This document shows, piece by piece, positions 1 through 12,385 of a DNA stretch of 64,000 nt. This DNA comes from Archivesica marissinica (taxonomy: Eukaryota > Mollusca > Bivalvia > Venerida > Vesicomyidae): assembly GCA_014843695.1 (NCBI GenBank), contig CM026387.1, positions 76,200,013-76,264,012 on the forward strand, read 5' to 3'. The first letter of the stretch is position 1, and every line of letters begins with the position of its first letter. The notes beneath the pieces were generated by a model that saw only the letters and a list, made by a program, of their open reading frames with translations, was not told where the DNA came from and searched no databases. A program made the position numbers and the translations under genes.

Positions 1-185
1 NNNNNNNNNNNNNNNNNNNNNNNNNNNNNNNNNNNNNNNNNNNNNNNNNNNNNNNNNNNNNNNNNNNNNNNNNNNNNNNNNNNNNNNNNNNNNNNNNNNN
101 NNNNNNNNNNNNNNNNNNNNNNNNNNNNNNNNNNNNNNNNNNNNNNNNNNNNNNNNNNNNNNNNNNNNNNNNNNNNNNNNNNNNN
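1..185. other. Assembly gap (N)
   Basis: Every base is N. The gap touches the 41-bp minisatellite, so the assembly probably broke inside that array and its true length is unknown. Confidence 0.98.
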
Positions 186-3064
186 CCATACATCATCCCC
201 TCCATCACATACCTCGCCACACTTTACCATACACCATCCCCTCCATCACATACCTCATAACACTTTACCATACATCATCCCCTCCATCACATACTTCGTC
301 ATGCTTTACCATACACCACCTCCTCCATCACATACCTCGTCACACTTTACCATACATCATCGCCTCCTCACATACCTCGTCACACTATACCATACACAAT
401 CCCCTCCATCACATACCTCGTCATGCTTTACCATACACCATCCCCTCCATCACATACCTCGTACACTTTACCATACATCACCCCCTCCATCACATACCTC
501 GCCACACTTTGCCATACATCATCCCCTCCATCACATACCTCATAACACTTTACCATACATCATTCCCTCCATCACATACCTCGTCACACTATACCATACA
601 CCATCCCCTCCATCACATACCTCGCACACTATACCATACACCATCCCCTCCATCACATACTCGTCACCTTTGCCATAACTATCCTCTCCATCACATACCT
701 CGTCACACTTACCATACATCATCCCTCCTCACATACTCGTCACACTATACATAACTCCCTCCCTCATACCTCGTCACACTATACCATACACCATCCCCTC
801 CATCACATACCTCGTCATACTTTACCATACCCATCCCCTCCATCACATACCTCGTCACACTTTACCATACATCATCCCCTCCCTCACATACCTCGTCACA
901 CTTTACCATACCCATCCCCTCCATCACATACCTCGTCACACTTTACCATACATCATCCCCTCCCTCACATACCTCGTCACACTATACCATACACAATCCC
1001 CTCCATCACATACCTCGTCATGCTTTACCATACACCATCCCCTCCATCACATACCTCGTACACTTTACCATACGCCATCCCCTCCATCACATACCTCGCC
1101 ACACTTTACCATACATCATCCCCTCCATCACATACCTCGCACACTTTACCATACACCATCCCCTCCATCACATACCTCGTCACACTATACCATACACCAT
1201 CCCCTCCATCACATACCTCGTCATACTTTACCATACACCATCCCCTCCATCACATACCTCGCCACACTTTACCATACACCATCCCCTCCATCACATACCT
1301 CGTCACACTTTACCATACACCATCCCCTCCATCACATACCTCGCCACACTATACCATACACCATCCCCTCCCTCACATACCTCGTCATACTTTACCATAC
1401 ACCATCCCCTCCACCACCTACATCGCCACACTTTACCATACACCATCCCCTCCATCACATACCTCGTCACACTATACCATACACCATCCCCTCCATCACA
1501 TACCTCATAACACTTTACCATACATCATCCCCTCCATCACATACTTTTACCATACACCACCCCCTCCATCACATACCTCGTCACACTTTACCATACATTA
1601 TCCCCTCCATCACATACCTCGCCATACTTTACCATACACCATCCCCTCCATCACATACCTCGTCACACTATACCATACATCATCCCCTCCATCACATACC
1701 TCGTCACACTATACCATACACCATCCCCTCCATCACATACCTCGCACACTTACCATACACCATCCCCCCTCACCTCGCACACTATACCATACACCATCCC
1801 CTCCCTCACATACCTCGTCAACTTTACCATACACCATCCCCTCCATCACTACTCGCACACTTACCATACACCATCCTCCTCACATACTCGCACTCCTACA
1901 ATCCCTCCTCACATACCTCGTCACACTTTACCATACACCATCCCCTCCATCACATACTCGCCACACTTTACCATACACCATCCCCTCCCTCACATACCTC
2001 GTCAACTTTACCATACACCATCCCCTTCTCGCACACTTTACCATACACCATCCCCTCCATCACATACCTCGCCACACTTTACCATACACCATCCCCTCCC
2101 TCACATACCTCGTCACACTTACCATACACCATCCCCTCCATCACATACCTCGTCACACTTTACCATACACCATCCCCTCCATCACATACCTCGTCACACT
2201 TTACCATACACCATCCCCTCCATCACATACCTCGCCACACTATACCATACACCATCCCCTCCCTCACATACCTCGTCATACTTTACCATACACCATCCCC
2301 TCCACACCTACATCGCCACACTTTACCATACACCATCCCCTCCCTCACATACCTCGTCACACTATACCATACACCATCCCCTCCACCACATACATCGACA
2401 CACTTTACCATACATCATCCCCTCCATCACATACCTCGTCACACTTTACCATACATCATCCCCTCCATCACATACCTCGCCACACTATACCATACACCAT
2501 CCCCTCCCTCACATACCTCGTCATACTTTACCATACACCACCCCCTCCATCACATACCTCGTCACATTTTACCATACATCATCCCCTCCATCATATACCT
2601 CGCCACACTTTACCATACACCATCCCCTCCATCACATACCTCGCCACACTATACCATACACCATCCCCTCCCTCACATACCTCGTCATACTTTACCATAC
2701 ACCATCCCCTCCACCACCCATCCCCTCCCTCACATACCTCGTCATACTTTACACCTACATCGCCACACTTTACCATACACCATCCCCTCCCTCACATACC
2801 TCGTCATACTTTACCATACACCATCCCCTCCATCACATACCTCGCCACACTATACCATACACCATCCCCTCCCTCACATACCTCGTCATACTTTACCATA
2901 CACCACCCCCTCCATCACATACCTCGTCACATTTTACCATACATCATCCCCTCCATCATATACCTCGCCACACTTTACCATACACCATCCCCTCCATCAC
3001 ATACCTCGCCACACTATACCATACACCATCCCCTCCCTCACATACCTCGTCATACTTTACCATT
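186..3064. repeat. 41-bp minisatellite, about 70 copies
   Basis: A pyrimidine-rich unit of 41 bp containing catcccctccatcacatacc and then ctttaccatacac repeats to position 3064. Variants include Ccatca/Cctca, cgtcaca/cgccaca and cataaca, and some units have lost short stretches (for example 1740-1920). Because 41 is not a multiple of 3 and the plus strand carries almost no stop triplets, reading cycles through three frames and gives a 690-residue open frame at 1020-3092. I read that frame as a repeat artefact. The array ends abruptly just before a SINE. Confidence 0.95.
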
Positions 3065-3092
3065 CAGCAGTGCCTGTTCTCTCCCCCTCTAA

Positions 3093-3384
3093 CAGACGGA
3101 TCTGTAGTCCAGTGGTAACACGCTGGACTGGTAATCCAGGGATCGCAAGTTCGATCCCCCGTCTGACCCTAATAAAATTAACAGTCTTTCAGACGGGACG
3201 TTAAACCGAGGTCTCGTGTCGGTGCTTTACATCGTGCACGTACAAGAACCAGAGGAGATTCTGGAATGGGTCTCTGTCTGTATCATTTCACTATCCTCCA
3301 AAAATCTAAAATTACTAATCTCTTCAGGAGGCGTCGCTCATATGGAAACGGTAGCGACGATAAATAAACGTAAAACACACACTC
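3093..3384 (+). mobile_element. tRNA-derived SINE, family A (full length)
   Basis: The head at 3093-3165 folds as a tRNA: a 7-bp acceptor pairing of cagacgg with ccgtctg, a box A match (tagtccagtgg), a box B match (gttcgatcc), and an anticodon arm with GGT in the loop, so it is tRNA-Thr-like. A body of about 200 bp follows, with a ggacgttaaaccgaggtc core, agaaccagaggagattctgg and a terminal gcgacgataaataaacg before an A/C-rich tail. At least four other long copies occur in this window. It would be transcribed by RNA polymerase III and mobilised by a LINE. No clear TSD is seen at this copy, which sits at the edge of the 41-bp array. Confidence 0.9.
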
Positions 3385-3437
3385 GATACACTATTGCATT
3401 ATAGGTAAGTCAGGTTGTGAGTATTAAACAATACGTC

Positions 3438-3690
3438 ACAGTACCTGTAAGCTATCGTATGTTGCCTTATCTATACAGTAGTGTAATATTCCAACGGTAT
3501 TATTACTTTACTTTGAAAGCACAGTACCTGTAAGCTATCGTATGTTGCCTTACCTATACAGTAGTGTAATATTCCAACGGTATTATTACTTTACTTTGAA
3601 AGCACAGTACCTGTAAGCTATCGTATGTTGCCTTACCTATACAGTAGTGTAATATTCCAACGGTATTATTACTTTACTTTGAAAGCACAG
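3438..3690. repeat. 83-bp tandem repeat, 3 copies
   Basis: The motif acagtacctgtaagctatcg starts at 3438, 3521 and 3604, an exact 83-bp spacing. The copies are almost identical, so the triplication is recent. It lies just downstream of the SINE. Confidence 0.93.
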
Positions 3691-4221
3691 TATACGTAAT
3701 TACAATTATAGGCCTATATATACAACAATAATGATCTTAGGACGCTTCATTATCTAAGAGTGTATAAACATATTTCACTTTTCTTTATTTCCCTCGTGTG
3801 GTTTCAAACGGAATGATTGTTAATATGTTTAAATGTTGTGTTGTTTGGTTCGTCAATACCACAGCAGGGTGTGTATACTTATGTCTAGGTATTGCCTGTG
3901 AAATTGTCGTATAGAGTAAATAAATATAACTTTAAGATATTGAATTTCTTATTTGTATATTAATGAAATAGCATATTGAACTAGTCGTCTATGGGTGATT
4001 TTCTCCATTCATGAAATATTCACTAATTTATCGTTCTTTTCATGTGTTGCATGTCCTACATAATGGATGATCTATATGGCCAGGCACCGCTATTGAACTC
4101 CCCATAGTCCACCATAATAACATACAGTGCCATTGTACAAAATGTACGTTTATTTTTCAACAGACTTAGCTTTGAGCTACAGGAAAATGGCAAATTTCAA
4201 TAGAGCATACTACTTGTGTGT
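3691..4221. other. AT-rich spacer, nothing recognised
   Basis: Unique AT-rich sequence. No convincing ORF, tRNA-like head, terminal repeat or tandem structure was seen. Confidence 0.6.
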
Positions 4222-4362
4222 TTTACGTTTATTTATTGTCGTTACCGGTTGCCCATATCAGCGACGCCTCCTGAAGAGATTAGTCATTTTAGATTGTTGG
4301 ATACAGATAGAGACCCATTCCAGAGTCTCCTCTTGTTCTTTCACTTGCACGGTGTAAAGAAG
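4222..4362 (-). mobile_element. SINE family A fragment, 5'-truncated
   Basis: Read on the minus strand this matches the 3' half of family A: the agactctggaatgggtctct region, then aggaggcgtcgct and gacaataaataaacg. The tRNA-like head and the gttaaaccgagg core are missing, as expected after incomplete reverse transcription. Confidence 0.85.
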
Positions 4363-4514
4363 TTCATCGATGGAATAGTTCGTGTCATATAATATAATTA
4401 TATTGTTGTGTTGTACAGTTAATCTTTATGAAATCATGAACGCTTTCGATTTTGGAATGCCGCAAGCACACAACACACCATACATACTAGACAACGGAAG
4501 CAAACAATACGTAG

Positions 4515-4735
4515 AAGGGTGACTGGGCTTTGAAACGGCCAGCTCTCTGAAATAAGGTAGCCAGCTGGGTTTCTGTTGGTTTATGACACACATTTGTTGC
4601 TATCAAAAAGTAAAGTGTTTGTTTATTATAGTGTCACCCCTATTGAAAAGGCCAGCCATTTCTGACTTCTGAGACACATCTTCGAACCTCCCGCTGCGTA
4701 GGCGGACGCCGTAACCACTAGGCCACGGAGACGGT
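4515..4735 (-). mobile_element. tRNA-derived SINE, family E
   Basis: The minus strand starts with a tRNA-like head at about 4735-4670, with box A-like tggcctagtgg and box B-like ggttcgaa. The body contains cagaaatggctgg and gtgacactataataaacaaa. That second block recurs at 25110-25165, which shows a dispersed family. The 3' limit is uncertain. Confidence 0.7.
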
Positions 4736-5389
4736 ATATTAATACAATCTAAGTCTATTTTTTATTTGGATTTTTTAAATTATTATTTATTTTGGATTTT
4801 ATGACATACAAACATAGTTTTCACATGTTAACACTATACATAGCACTGAATGAATAAATAGTCTATATATCTAATGATAACATGCTTACATTTATGTATT
4901 CAATATTCGTTTTTACGTAATTAGTAGGCATGTCATACAATATATAACATTTGTAATGTGACCCTCCCTTACCTGATGGGTACATTTTAAGATATATAAT
5001 GTTTCAGTCGATTCTTTAACTACGCATATGTTCTAGTACTGAGTAGCAATATATGCATATTATTTCTACAACCGTTTCTACAGCAATGACTAGCGTTGCT
5101 TGTACGTCTTCGTTAACAATACAAGACGATATGGGCGTTGGAATTTACTCATTCATTAGCATTCATAGGAACACATTAACACACGATCCATTAACAATAC
5201 ATCGTCACACAGAAACAATGGAAAACACTACAAGACTCATATTGCTCCAGCGCTTAAACGACCATTTTCCCCGAAGAATACAATCTTTAATTATATATTT
5301 CGCCTCATAGACGATAACGGTCTTTCTCATTACCCAAAACGGATAAAACATACCGAAGTGTCAATAACTAGGAGACGCACCCTGTTCTA
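4736..5389. other. AT-rich spacer, nothing recognised
   Basis: Unique sequence. The longest frame (5053-5310, 85 codons) has no recognisable domain and no supporting context. Confidence 0.6.
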
Positions 5390-5856
5390 TCTGGATCATT
5401 CTAATCAACACTATTTGGAAAACTCTTTCTGAATCAATCTCGTCAGCAATATTTGGAAAACTCTTTCTGAATCATTCTCGTCAACAATATTTATATAACT
5501 GTTTCTGAATCATTCTCGTCAACAATATTTATATAACTGTTTCTGAATCATTCTCGTCAACAATATTTATATAACTGTTTCTGAATCATTCTCGTCAACA
5601 ATATTTAGAGAACTGTTTCTGAATCATTCTCGTCAACAATATTTGGAAAACTCTTTCTGAATCATTCTCGTCAACAATATTTATATAACTGTTTCTGAAT
5701 CATTCTCGTCAACACTATTTATATAACTGTTTCTGAATCATTCTCGTCAACACTATTTATAGAACTGTTTCTGAATCATTCTCGTCAACAATATTCATAG
5801 AACTGTTTCTGAATCATTCTCGTCAACAATATCTAGAGAACTGTTTCTGAATCATG
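5390..5856. repeat. 38-bp tandem repeat, about 12 copies
   Basis: The unit contains ctgaatcattctcgtcaaca followed by atatttatataactgttt. Variants are mainly in the second half (tatataactg, ggaaaactct, agagaactg). Similar variants recur in non-adjacent units, suggesting unequal exchange. Confidence 0.93.
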
Positions 5857-6060
5857 GAAAAAGTAACTGTACATGCGGAGAATTGTTTAGAGAACATTTA
5901 TTAACAACTGTTAATACATGGAAATCCGCACACATGGCGAGTATGACACATGACGTAAGGGGTCCAGAATCATTTTATTATATGCGTGCATTGAATTTGG
6001 AAAGCACAATAATCTAGTACATATTCAAAGATCAAACTCTTTCCCATAATTATATTATGT

Positions 6061-6287
6061 CTTTAGTTTATACAAATGTATTTACCTCGATTGCGAAACA
6101 CGCTCTTACAACTTATATTAATCACTCTCGAGACCTCATTCCTGGTGGAATCCATCGTCACGAGGGAAAGAGGCAACGTGGAAATTAAATGCCTTGCTTA
6201 AGGGCAGACTCGTAACGGCTCCAGCGGGGCTCGAACTCCTGGCCGTTCACACCTGAAGCGAACGCGCTAACCCTGCACAACCACGGC
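6061..6287 (-). mobile_element. tRNA-derived SINE, family B, with TSD
   Basis: The minus strand has a tRNA-like head with box B-like agttcgagccc, a body with gccgttacga and aacgtggaaattaaatg-type antisense blocks, then the family tail gtgattaatataagttgtaa, cgcaatcgaggtaaa and a terminal tttgtataaacta. A 9-bp duplication, atattatgt, flanks it at 6052-6060 and 6288-6296. Other copies: 26697, 33999 and 57112. Confidence 0.85.
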
Positions 6288-6296
6288 ATATTATGT

Positions 6297-6846
6297 TTTA
6301 TGTTACATAAGCTTATGAAAGGAAATGCATTGTGTGTAGTTCGAGGTATGTTGCTGGTACTGTACAGACACAACATGTCATGTCCGTTAACACTGGCAAT
6401 CAATACCAATATTCTAAGGCAAATAACATTATAGTCTGAGGAATAAATTAATTCATTATCATTCACGAACACAATTACAAGAACCACTGACAGTTGTGTC
6501 CCGCAGAAATAGCTGAATGGAAAACAAGAATCACGCGGAGCTAATGGTAACGATTAGTTCCCCTGAAGAATACAATCTGTATACATTATTCCTCGCGGAC
6601 GATATAAATGATCATATGCATTAACAAACAAAAGATGAAAGACAAGAATGGAGGCTAAGAAAACACCGTGAATAATTGAAGTTGGCTTGTAGATGTGAAT
6701 AATAGTATACTAGTGAATTGTTCATGCTTTAGCTTTTTGGTGTTGAAAATGAACGCTTACACATGCTTTTGTGAGCTTATTTTTGACCTCTGTGATACTG
6801 TATGCTGCCTGTGCTGGATATGCGAAGCTAACGTGTGACCCAACTG
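6297..6846. other. Spacer, nothing recognised
   Basis: Unique AT-rich sequence with no credible ORF or repeat signature. Confidence 0.55.
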
Positions 6847-6952
6847 GGGAATTGGTTCCGGGTCGTTGTAGGGGGAATTGGTTCCGGGTCGTTGTACGGG
6901 GAATTGGTTCCGGGTCGTTGTAGGGGAAATTGGTTCCGGGTCGTTGTAGGTT
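6847..6952. repeat. 26-bp tandem repeat, 4 copies
   Basis: Four near-identical GC-richer units of aattggttccgggtcgttgt plus a short G-run. Confidence 0.92.
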
Positions 6953-7511
6953 GTAGTCTAGAAAGTAGTTTTTGCAATCAAGCAGACCATAATTTGATGA
7001 TGTTTTACTGTAGAACCAGAGATTGTTTGCATTTCTTATTGTGATTGTGGTGCATCTGTGGCATTGGTGCTCATTTGAAGAAGACTTTTTGTGAATTTAT
7101 TTCAGTACTACTTGCTCCAGCGCATGAGTAAACAGCCATATCTGACTTTTTAACCGGTGTTTGTTTACATTTGAAAATTGTGAAACTTTTTGATGGTGAT
7201 GCCATGACTTTACTTGTGTCTAACAGCAAGCAGCAGCCCTGGAGTGTACAGAACCGCATACAGTAAAAGTGGAATTTTGTTTGGGACTGAGAATTTGACT
7301 GTGACAGTTGATCGATTTACCATAGCACGAAGAAGGAGAAAATACAGTGGTGTGCATCCCTAAGCGCATAGCTTCGGACAGCCCTTTTGCACCATGTGAA
7401 TTCAAATAGGGTAAACATGATTGCAAATAGCGAAAAAAGAAGGTAGGCGACCAAAATTTGACAGTGAATCTGAAAATTTATATCGGTACAACTGTGCAAT
7501 GCCGCCATCTA
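6953..7511. other. Spacer between tandem repeats
   Basis: Unique sequence. Short frames on both strands are broken by stops and show no known motif. It may be old decayed sequence; nothing can be named. Confidence 0.5.
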
Positions 7512-7806
7512 TTGACGTATAGCGGAACTTGTTATTACGTTTAGCGGTCGTTTGACGCTTAGCGGGGTGTTGACGTTTAGCGGAACTTGTTATTACGTTT
7601 AGCGGTCGTTTGACGCTTAGCGGGGTGTTGACGTTTAGCGGAAATTGTTATTACGTTTAGCGGTCGTTTGACGATTAGCGGGGTGTTGACGTTTAGCGGA
7701 ACTTGTTATTACGTTTAGCGGTCGTTTGACGCTTAGCGGGGTGTTGACGTTTAGCGGAACTTGTTATTACGTTTAGCGGTCGTTTGACGTTTAGCGGTGC
7801 TACACT
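7512..7806. repeat. 58-bp tandem repeat with tagcgg sub-repeats, about 5 copies
   Basis: The tgacgtttagcggaacttg block recurs every 58 bp (for example 7571 and 7629). Within each unit the sub-motif acgtttagcgg or acgcttagcgg appears three times, so the 58-mer is a higher-order unit built from a shorter ancestor. Confidence 0.92.
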
Positions 7807-7831
7807 GCCTCACCAGTAGCTGGTATTCTCG

Positions 7832-8201
7832 CAATGAGAGACATCGATCACTTACTGCCCCTGAATACTCCCTAAAAGTAGATAGGTCCTGTTAAATGTT
7901 TTCCTCTGTTTTTATCGCTGTTTCCTTTGCACAACATGCTAGCAAACTTATCCCACTGTCACTTCTAATGATTATTAAATTACTATATCTCAACAGATCT
8001 CCTACAGTATATGCAATGGGTACTTATTTGTAAAAGAATGTTATCACTTAATTAACACCTATTTGATAAAGTCACATTTATCATACCGCAACATCTGCTT
8101 AGGGCACAACAGTAAAAAACAAAGGATTCCAACTAAAATGACCTATTCATATTTTGGAATAAATCACTTCATCTGCCAAGGGAGGTAATAGAAAATTACA
8201 G
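7832..8201 (+). repeat. Dispersed repeat of unknown class, copy 1
   Basis: This segment matches, in reverse complement, positions 20423-20798. Shared blocks include actgcccctgaatactc, caatgggtacttatttgtaa, ataccgcaacatctg, aaaggattccaactaaaat and gccaagggag. The copies differ by many substitutions and small indels, so the family is old. No ORF, tRNA-like head or terminal repeat is visible. Confidence 0.8.
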
Positions 8202-8411
8202 ATGCTTCTTATTGGCTCGACGGGTTGTAGGCATAGCATTGTACAGAACGATGATTGTGGATAAGTTTGTTTTAATGTGTCCGTGTTACTCAGATTTGAG
8301 GAAATAACTCATTAGTACCACATGAGACCAAGCATGTATGCATTTTGTATTATAATGAACAGTGATAATATAAGGGTGTTATTAAACTTGGCTCGTTTTT
8401 TGAAGAATGCT

Positions 8412-8922
8412 TTAACCCTTTCACTCATAGAAGCACCTCTTGACGACTTTACCAATACGACATACATTCACAATGTAGTAGTCAAACCAATGTTCATTAA
8501 CCCTTTCCCTCATAGAAGCACCTTTTGACGACTTTACCAATACGACATACATTCACAATGTAGTAGTCAAACCAATGTTCATTAACCCTTTCCCTCATAG
8601 AAGCACCTCTTGACGACTTTACCAATACGACATACATTCACAATGTAGTAGTCAAACCAATGTTCATTAACCCTTTCACTCATAGAAGCACCTCTTGACG
8701 ACTTTACCAATACGACATACATTCACAATGTAGTAGTCAAACCAATGTTCATTAACCCTTTCCCTCATAGAAGCACCTTTTGACGACTTTACCAATACGA
8801 CATACATTCACAATGTAGTAGTCAAACCAATGTTCATTAACCCTTTCACTCATAGAAGCACCTCTTGACGACTTTACCAATACGACATACATTCACAATG
8901 TATTAGTCAAACCAATGTTCAT
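8412..8922. repeat. 85-bp tandem repeat, 6 copies
   Basis: The ttaaccctttc motif starts at 8412, 8497 and 8582 and continues at 85-bp steps to about 8922. Copies are nearly identical, with alternating cactc/ccctc and ctct/cttt variants. Confidence 0.95.
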
Positions 8923-8932
8923 AATAAAGGCC

Positions 8933-9426
8933 AGAATCTCATGTAGTCCCAGTAATATCTATGGAGGTGGGATATATATGGCCACTACTTATCCACTGCA
9001 TGATAGCTAAATGGCTGTCGTTTGTATGAAGATATAATAGTATATTAACCTACATCTCTATGAAGTGCCAGTAATATCTATGGAGGTGGGATAGATATGG
9101 CGACTACTTATCCACTGCATGATAGCTAAATGGCTGTCGTTTGTATGGAGATATAATAGTATATTAACCTACATCTTTATGAAGGGCCAGTAATATCTAT
9201 GGAGGTGGGATAGATATGGCGACTACTTATCTACTGCATGATAGCTAAATGGCTGTCGTTTGTATGGAGATATAATAGTATATTAACCTACATCTCTATG
9301 AAGTGCCAGTAATATCCATGGAGGTGGGATAGATATGGCGACTACTTATCCACTGCATGATAGCTAAATGGCTGTCGTTTGTATGGAGATATAATAGTAT
9401 ATTAACCTAAATCTCTATGAAGGAAA
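8933..9426. repeat. 119-bp tandem repeat, 4 copies
   Basis: The block ccagtaatatctatggaggt recurs at about 8949, 9067, 9187 and 9306. The units are highly similar and directly follow the 85-bp array. Confidence 0.94.
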
Positions 9427-9607
9427 GCGTTTAATCATAGGAATTCCATACCGGATGCTTTATCTTCTTAATTACACAAACACACCAACTAGAATGTGCA
9501 TCCTCTATATAGTTAATTAGAATACAGTAGCAATATGACAGCTGTATTGATCACTTGTGTATTTGTATATAAGTGTATGTATATATTATAATTATGTACT
9601 TATGCAT

Positions 9608-12100
9608 TGAGGTCCAATATCTCGGTATAACAGTGAGGTACATTATCTCGGTATAACATTGAGGCACACTATCTCGGTATAACATTGAGGTACATTATCT
9701 CGGTATAACATTGAGGTACAATATCTCGGTATAACATTGAGGTACAATATCTCGGTATAACATTGAGGCACACTATCTCGGTATAACATTGAGGTACATT
9801 ATCTCGGTATAACATTGAGGTACATTATCTCGGTATAACATTGAGGTACAATATCTCGGTATAACATTGAGGTACACAATCTCGGTATAGCATTGAGGTA
9901 CAATATCTCGGTATAGCATTGAGGTACAATATCTCGGTATAACATTGAGGCACACTATCTCGGTATAACATTGAGGTACATTATCTCGGTATAACATTGA
10001 GGCACACTATCTCGGTATAACATTGAGGTACAATATCTCGGTATAACATTGAGGTACATTATCTCGGTATAACATTGAGGTACATTATATCGGTATAACA
10101 TTGAGGTACAATATCTCGGTATAACATTGAGGTACAATATCTCGGTATAACATTGAGGTACAATAGATCGGTATAACATTGAGGTACATTATATCGGTAT
10201 AACATTGAGGTACAATATCTCGGTATAGCATTGAGGTACATTATCTCGGTATAACATTGAGGTACAATATCTCGGTATAACATTGAGGCACACTATCTCG
10301 GTATAACATTGAGGTACATTATCTCGGTATAGCATTGAGGTACAATATCTCGGTATAACATTGAGGCACACTATCTCGGTATAACATTGAGGTACATTAT
10401 CTCGGTATAACATTGAGGCACAATAGCTCGGTATAACATTGAGGTACATTATCTCGGTATAACATTGAGGTACAATATCTCGGTATAACATTGAGGTACA
10501 TTATCTCGGTATAACATTGAGGTACAATAGATCGGTATAACATTGAGGTACATTATATCGGTATAACATTGAGATACAATATCTCGGTATAACAGTGAGG
10601 TACATTATCTCGGTATAACATTGAGGCACACTATATCGGTATAGCATTGAGGTACAATATCTCGGTATAACATTGAGGTACAATATCTCGGTATAACATT
10701 GAGGTACATTATCTCGGTATAGCATTGAGGTCCAATATCTCGGTGCAACATTGAGGTACAATATCTCGGTATAACATTGAGGTACAATATCTCGGTATAG
10801 CATTGAGGTACAATATCTCGATATAACATTGAGGTACAATATCTCGGTATAACATTGAGGTACAATATCTCGATATAACATTGAGGTACAATATCTCGAT
10901 ATAACATTGAGGTACAATATCTCGGTATAACAGTGAGGCACACAATCTCGGTATAACATTGAGGCACACTATCTCGGTATAACATTGAGGTACATTATAT
11001 CGGTATAACATTCAGGTACAATATCTCGGTATAACATTGAGGTCCAATATCTCGGTATAACATTGAGGTACATTATCTCGGTATAACATTGAGGTACAAT
11101 ATCTCGGTATAACATTGAGGTCCAATATCTCGGTATAACATTGAGATACACTATATCGGTATAACATTGAGGCACACAATCTCGGTATAACATTGAGGTC
11201 CATTATCTCGGTATAACATTGAGGTACATTATCTCGGTATAGCATTGAGGTACAATATTTCGGTATAACATTGAGGCACAATATCTCGGTATAACATTGA
11301 GGCACACTATCTCGGTATAGCATTGAGTCACAATATCTCGGTATAGCATTGAGGTCCAATATCTCGGTATAACATTGAGGTCCAATATCTCGGTATAACA
11401 TTGAGGTACAATATCTCGGTATAACATTGAGGTACAATATCTCGGTATAACATTGAGATACACTATATCGGTATAACATTGAGGCACACAATCTCGGTAT
11501 AACATTGAGGTCCATTATCTCGGTATAACATTGAGGTACATTATCTCGGTATAGCATTGAGGTACAATATTTCGGTATAACATTGAGGCACAATATCTCG
11601 GTATAACATTGAGGCACACTATCTCGGTATAGCATTGAGTCACAATATCTCGGTATAGCATTGAGGTCCAATATCTCGGTATAACATTGAGGTCCAATAT
11701 CTCGGTATAACATTGAGGTACAATATCTCGGTATAACATTGAGGTACAATATCTCGGTATAGCATTGAGGTACATTATCTCGATATAGCATTGAGGTACA
11801 ATATCTCGGTATAGCATTGCGGTACATTATCTCGATATAGCATTGAGGTACAATATCTCGGTATAGCATTGCGGTACATTATCTCGATATAGCATTGAGG
11901 TACATTATCTCGATATAGCATTGAGGTACAATATCTCGGTATAGCATTGCGGTACATTATCTCGATATAGCATTGAGGTACATTTTCTCGGTATAGCATT
12001 GAGGTACAATATCTCGGTATAGCATTGCAGTACATTATCTCGATATAGCATTGAGGTACATTATCTCGGTATAGCATTGAGGTCCAATAACAGTGAGGTA
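9608..12100. repeat. 26-bp satellite, about 95 copies
   Basis: The unit is aacattgaggtacaatatct plus cggtat. Variant positions are tacaat/tacatt, tataaca/tatagca and ggtac/ggcac. A block near 11130-11440 is repeated almost verbatim about 310 bp later, showing higher-order duplication. Minus-strand frames of 74-285 codons are repeat artefacts. Confidence 0.96.
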
Positions 12101-12121
12101 AAATATTTCGGTTCACTATCA

Positions 12122-12385
12122 GGGTAGTCAAGGCATTGAGTACATTATCAAGATAGTTAGGGTATTGGGGTACATGATCAAGATAGTTAGGGTATTGGGT
12201 ACATGATCAAGATAGTTAGGGTATTGGGGTACATGATCAAGATAGTTAGGGTATTGGGTACATGATCAAGATAGTTAGGGTATTGGGTACATGATCAAGA
12301 TAGTTAGGGTATTGGGTACATGATCAAGGTAATGAGGGTATTGGGGTACATTATCATAATAGGGAATTGAGGAATATTATCAAGG
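12122..12385. repeat. 29-bp tandem repeat, about 8 copies
   Basis: The unit is tacatgatcaagatagttag plus ggtattggg. It begins within sequence resembling the 26-mer (attgaggtacattatc), so the two arrays look related. Confidence 0.9.

Noticed and set aside
1020..3092. 690-codon open frame on the plus strand
   Set aside because: It is a translation of the 41-bp array cycling through three frames, with no domain, no start context and variants that ignore codon position.
3093..3165. Free-standing tRNA-Thr gene (and the similar heads at 25654, 25998, 34898 and 24917-24989)
   Set aside because: Each tRNA-like sequence is followed by the same SINE body and tail, and three of these copies have clear TSDs, so they are SINE heads. 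They have box A and B but lack a canonical D arm.
9773..12131. Chain of 74-285 codon minus-strand frames
   Set aside because: They are overlapping translations of the 26-bp satellite.
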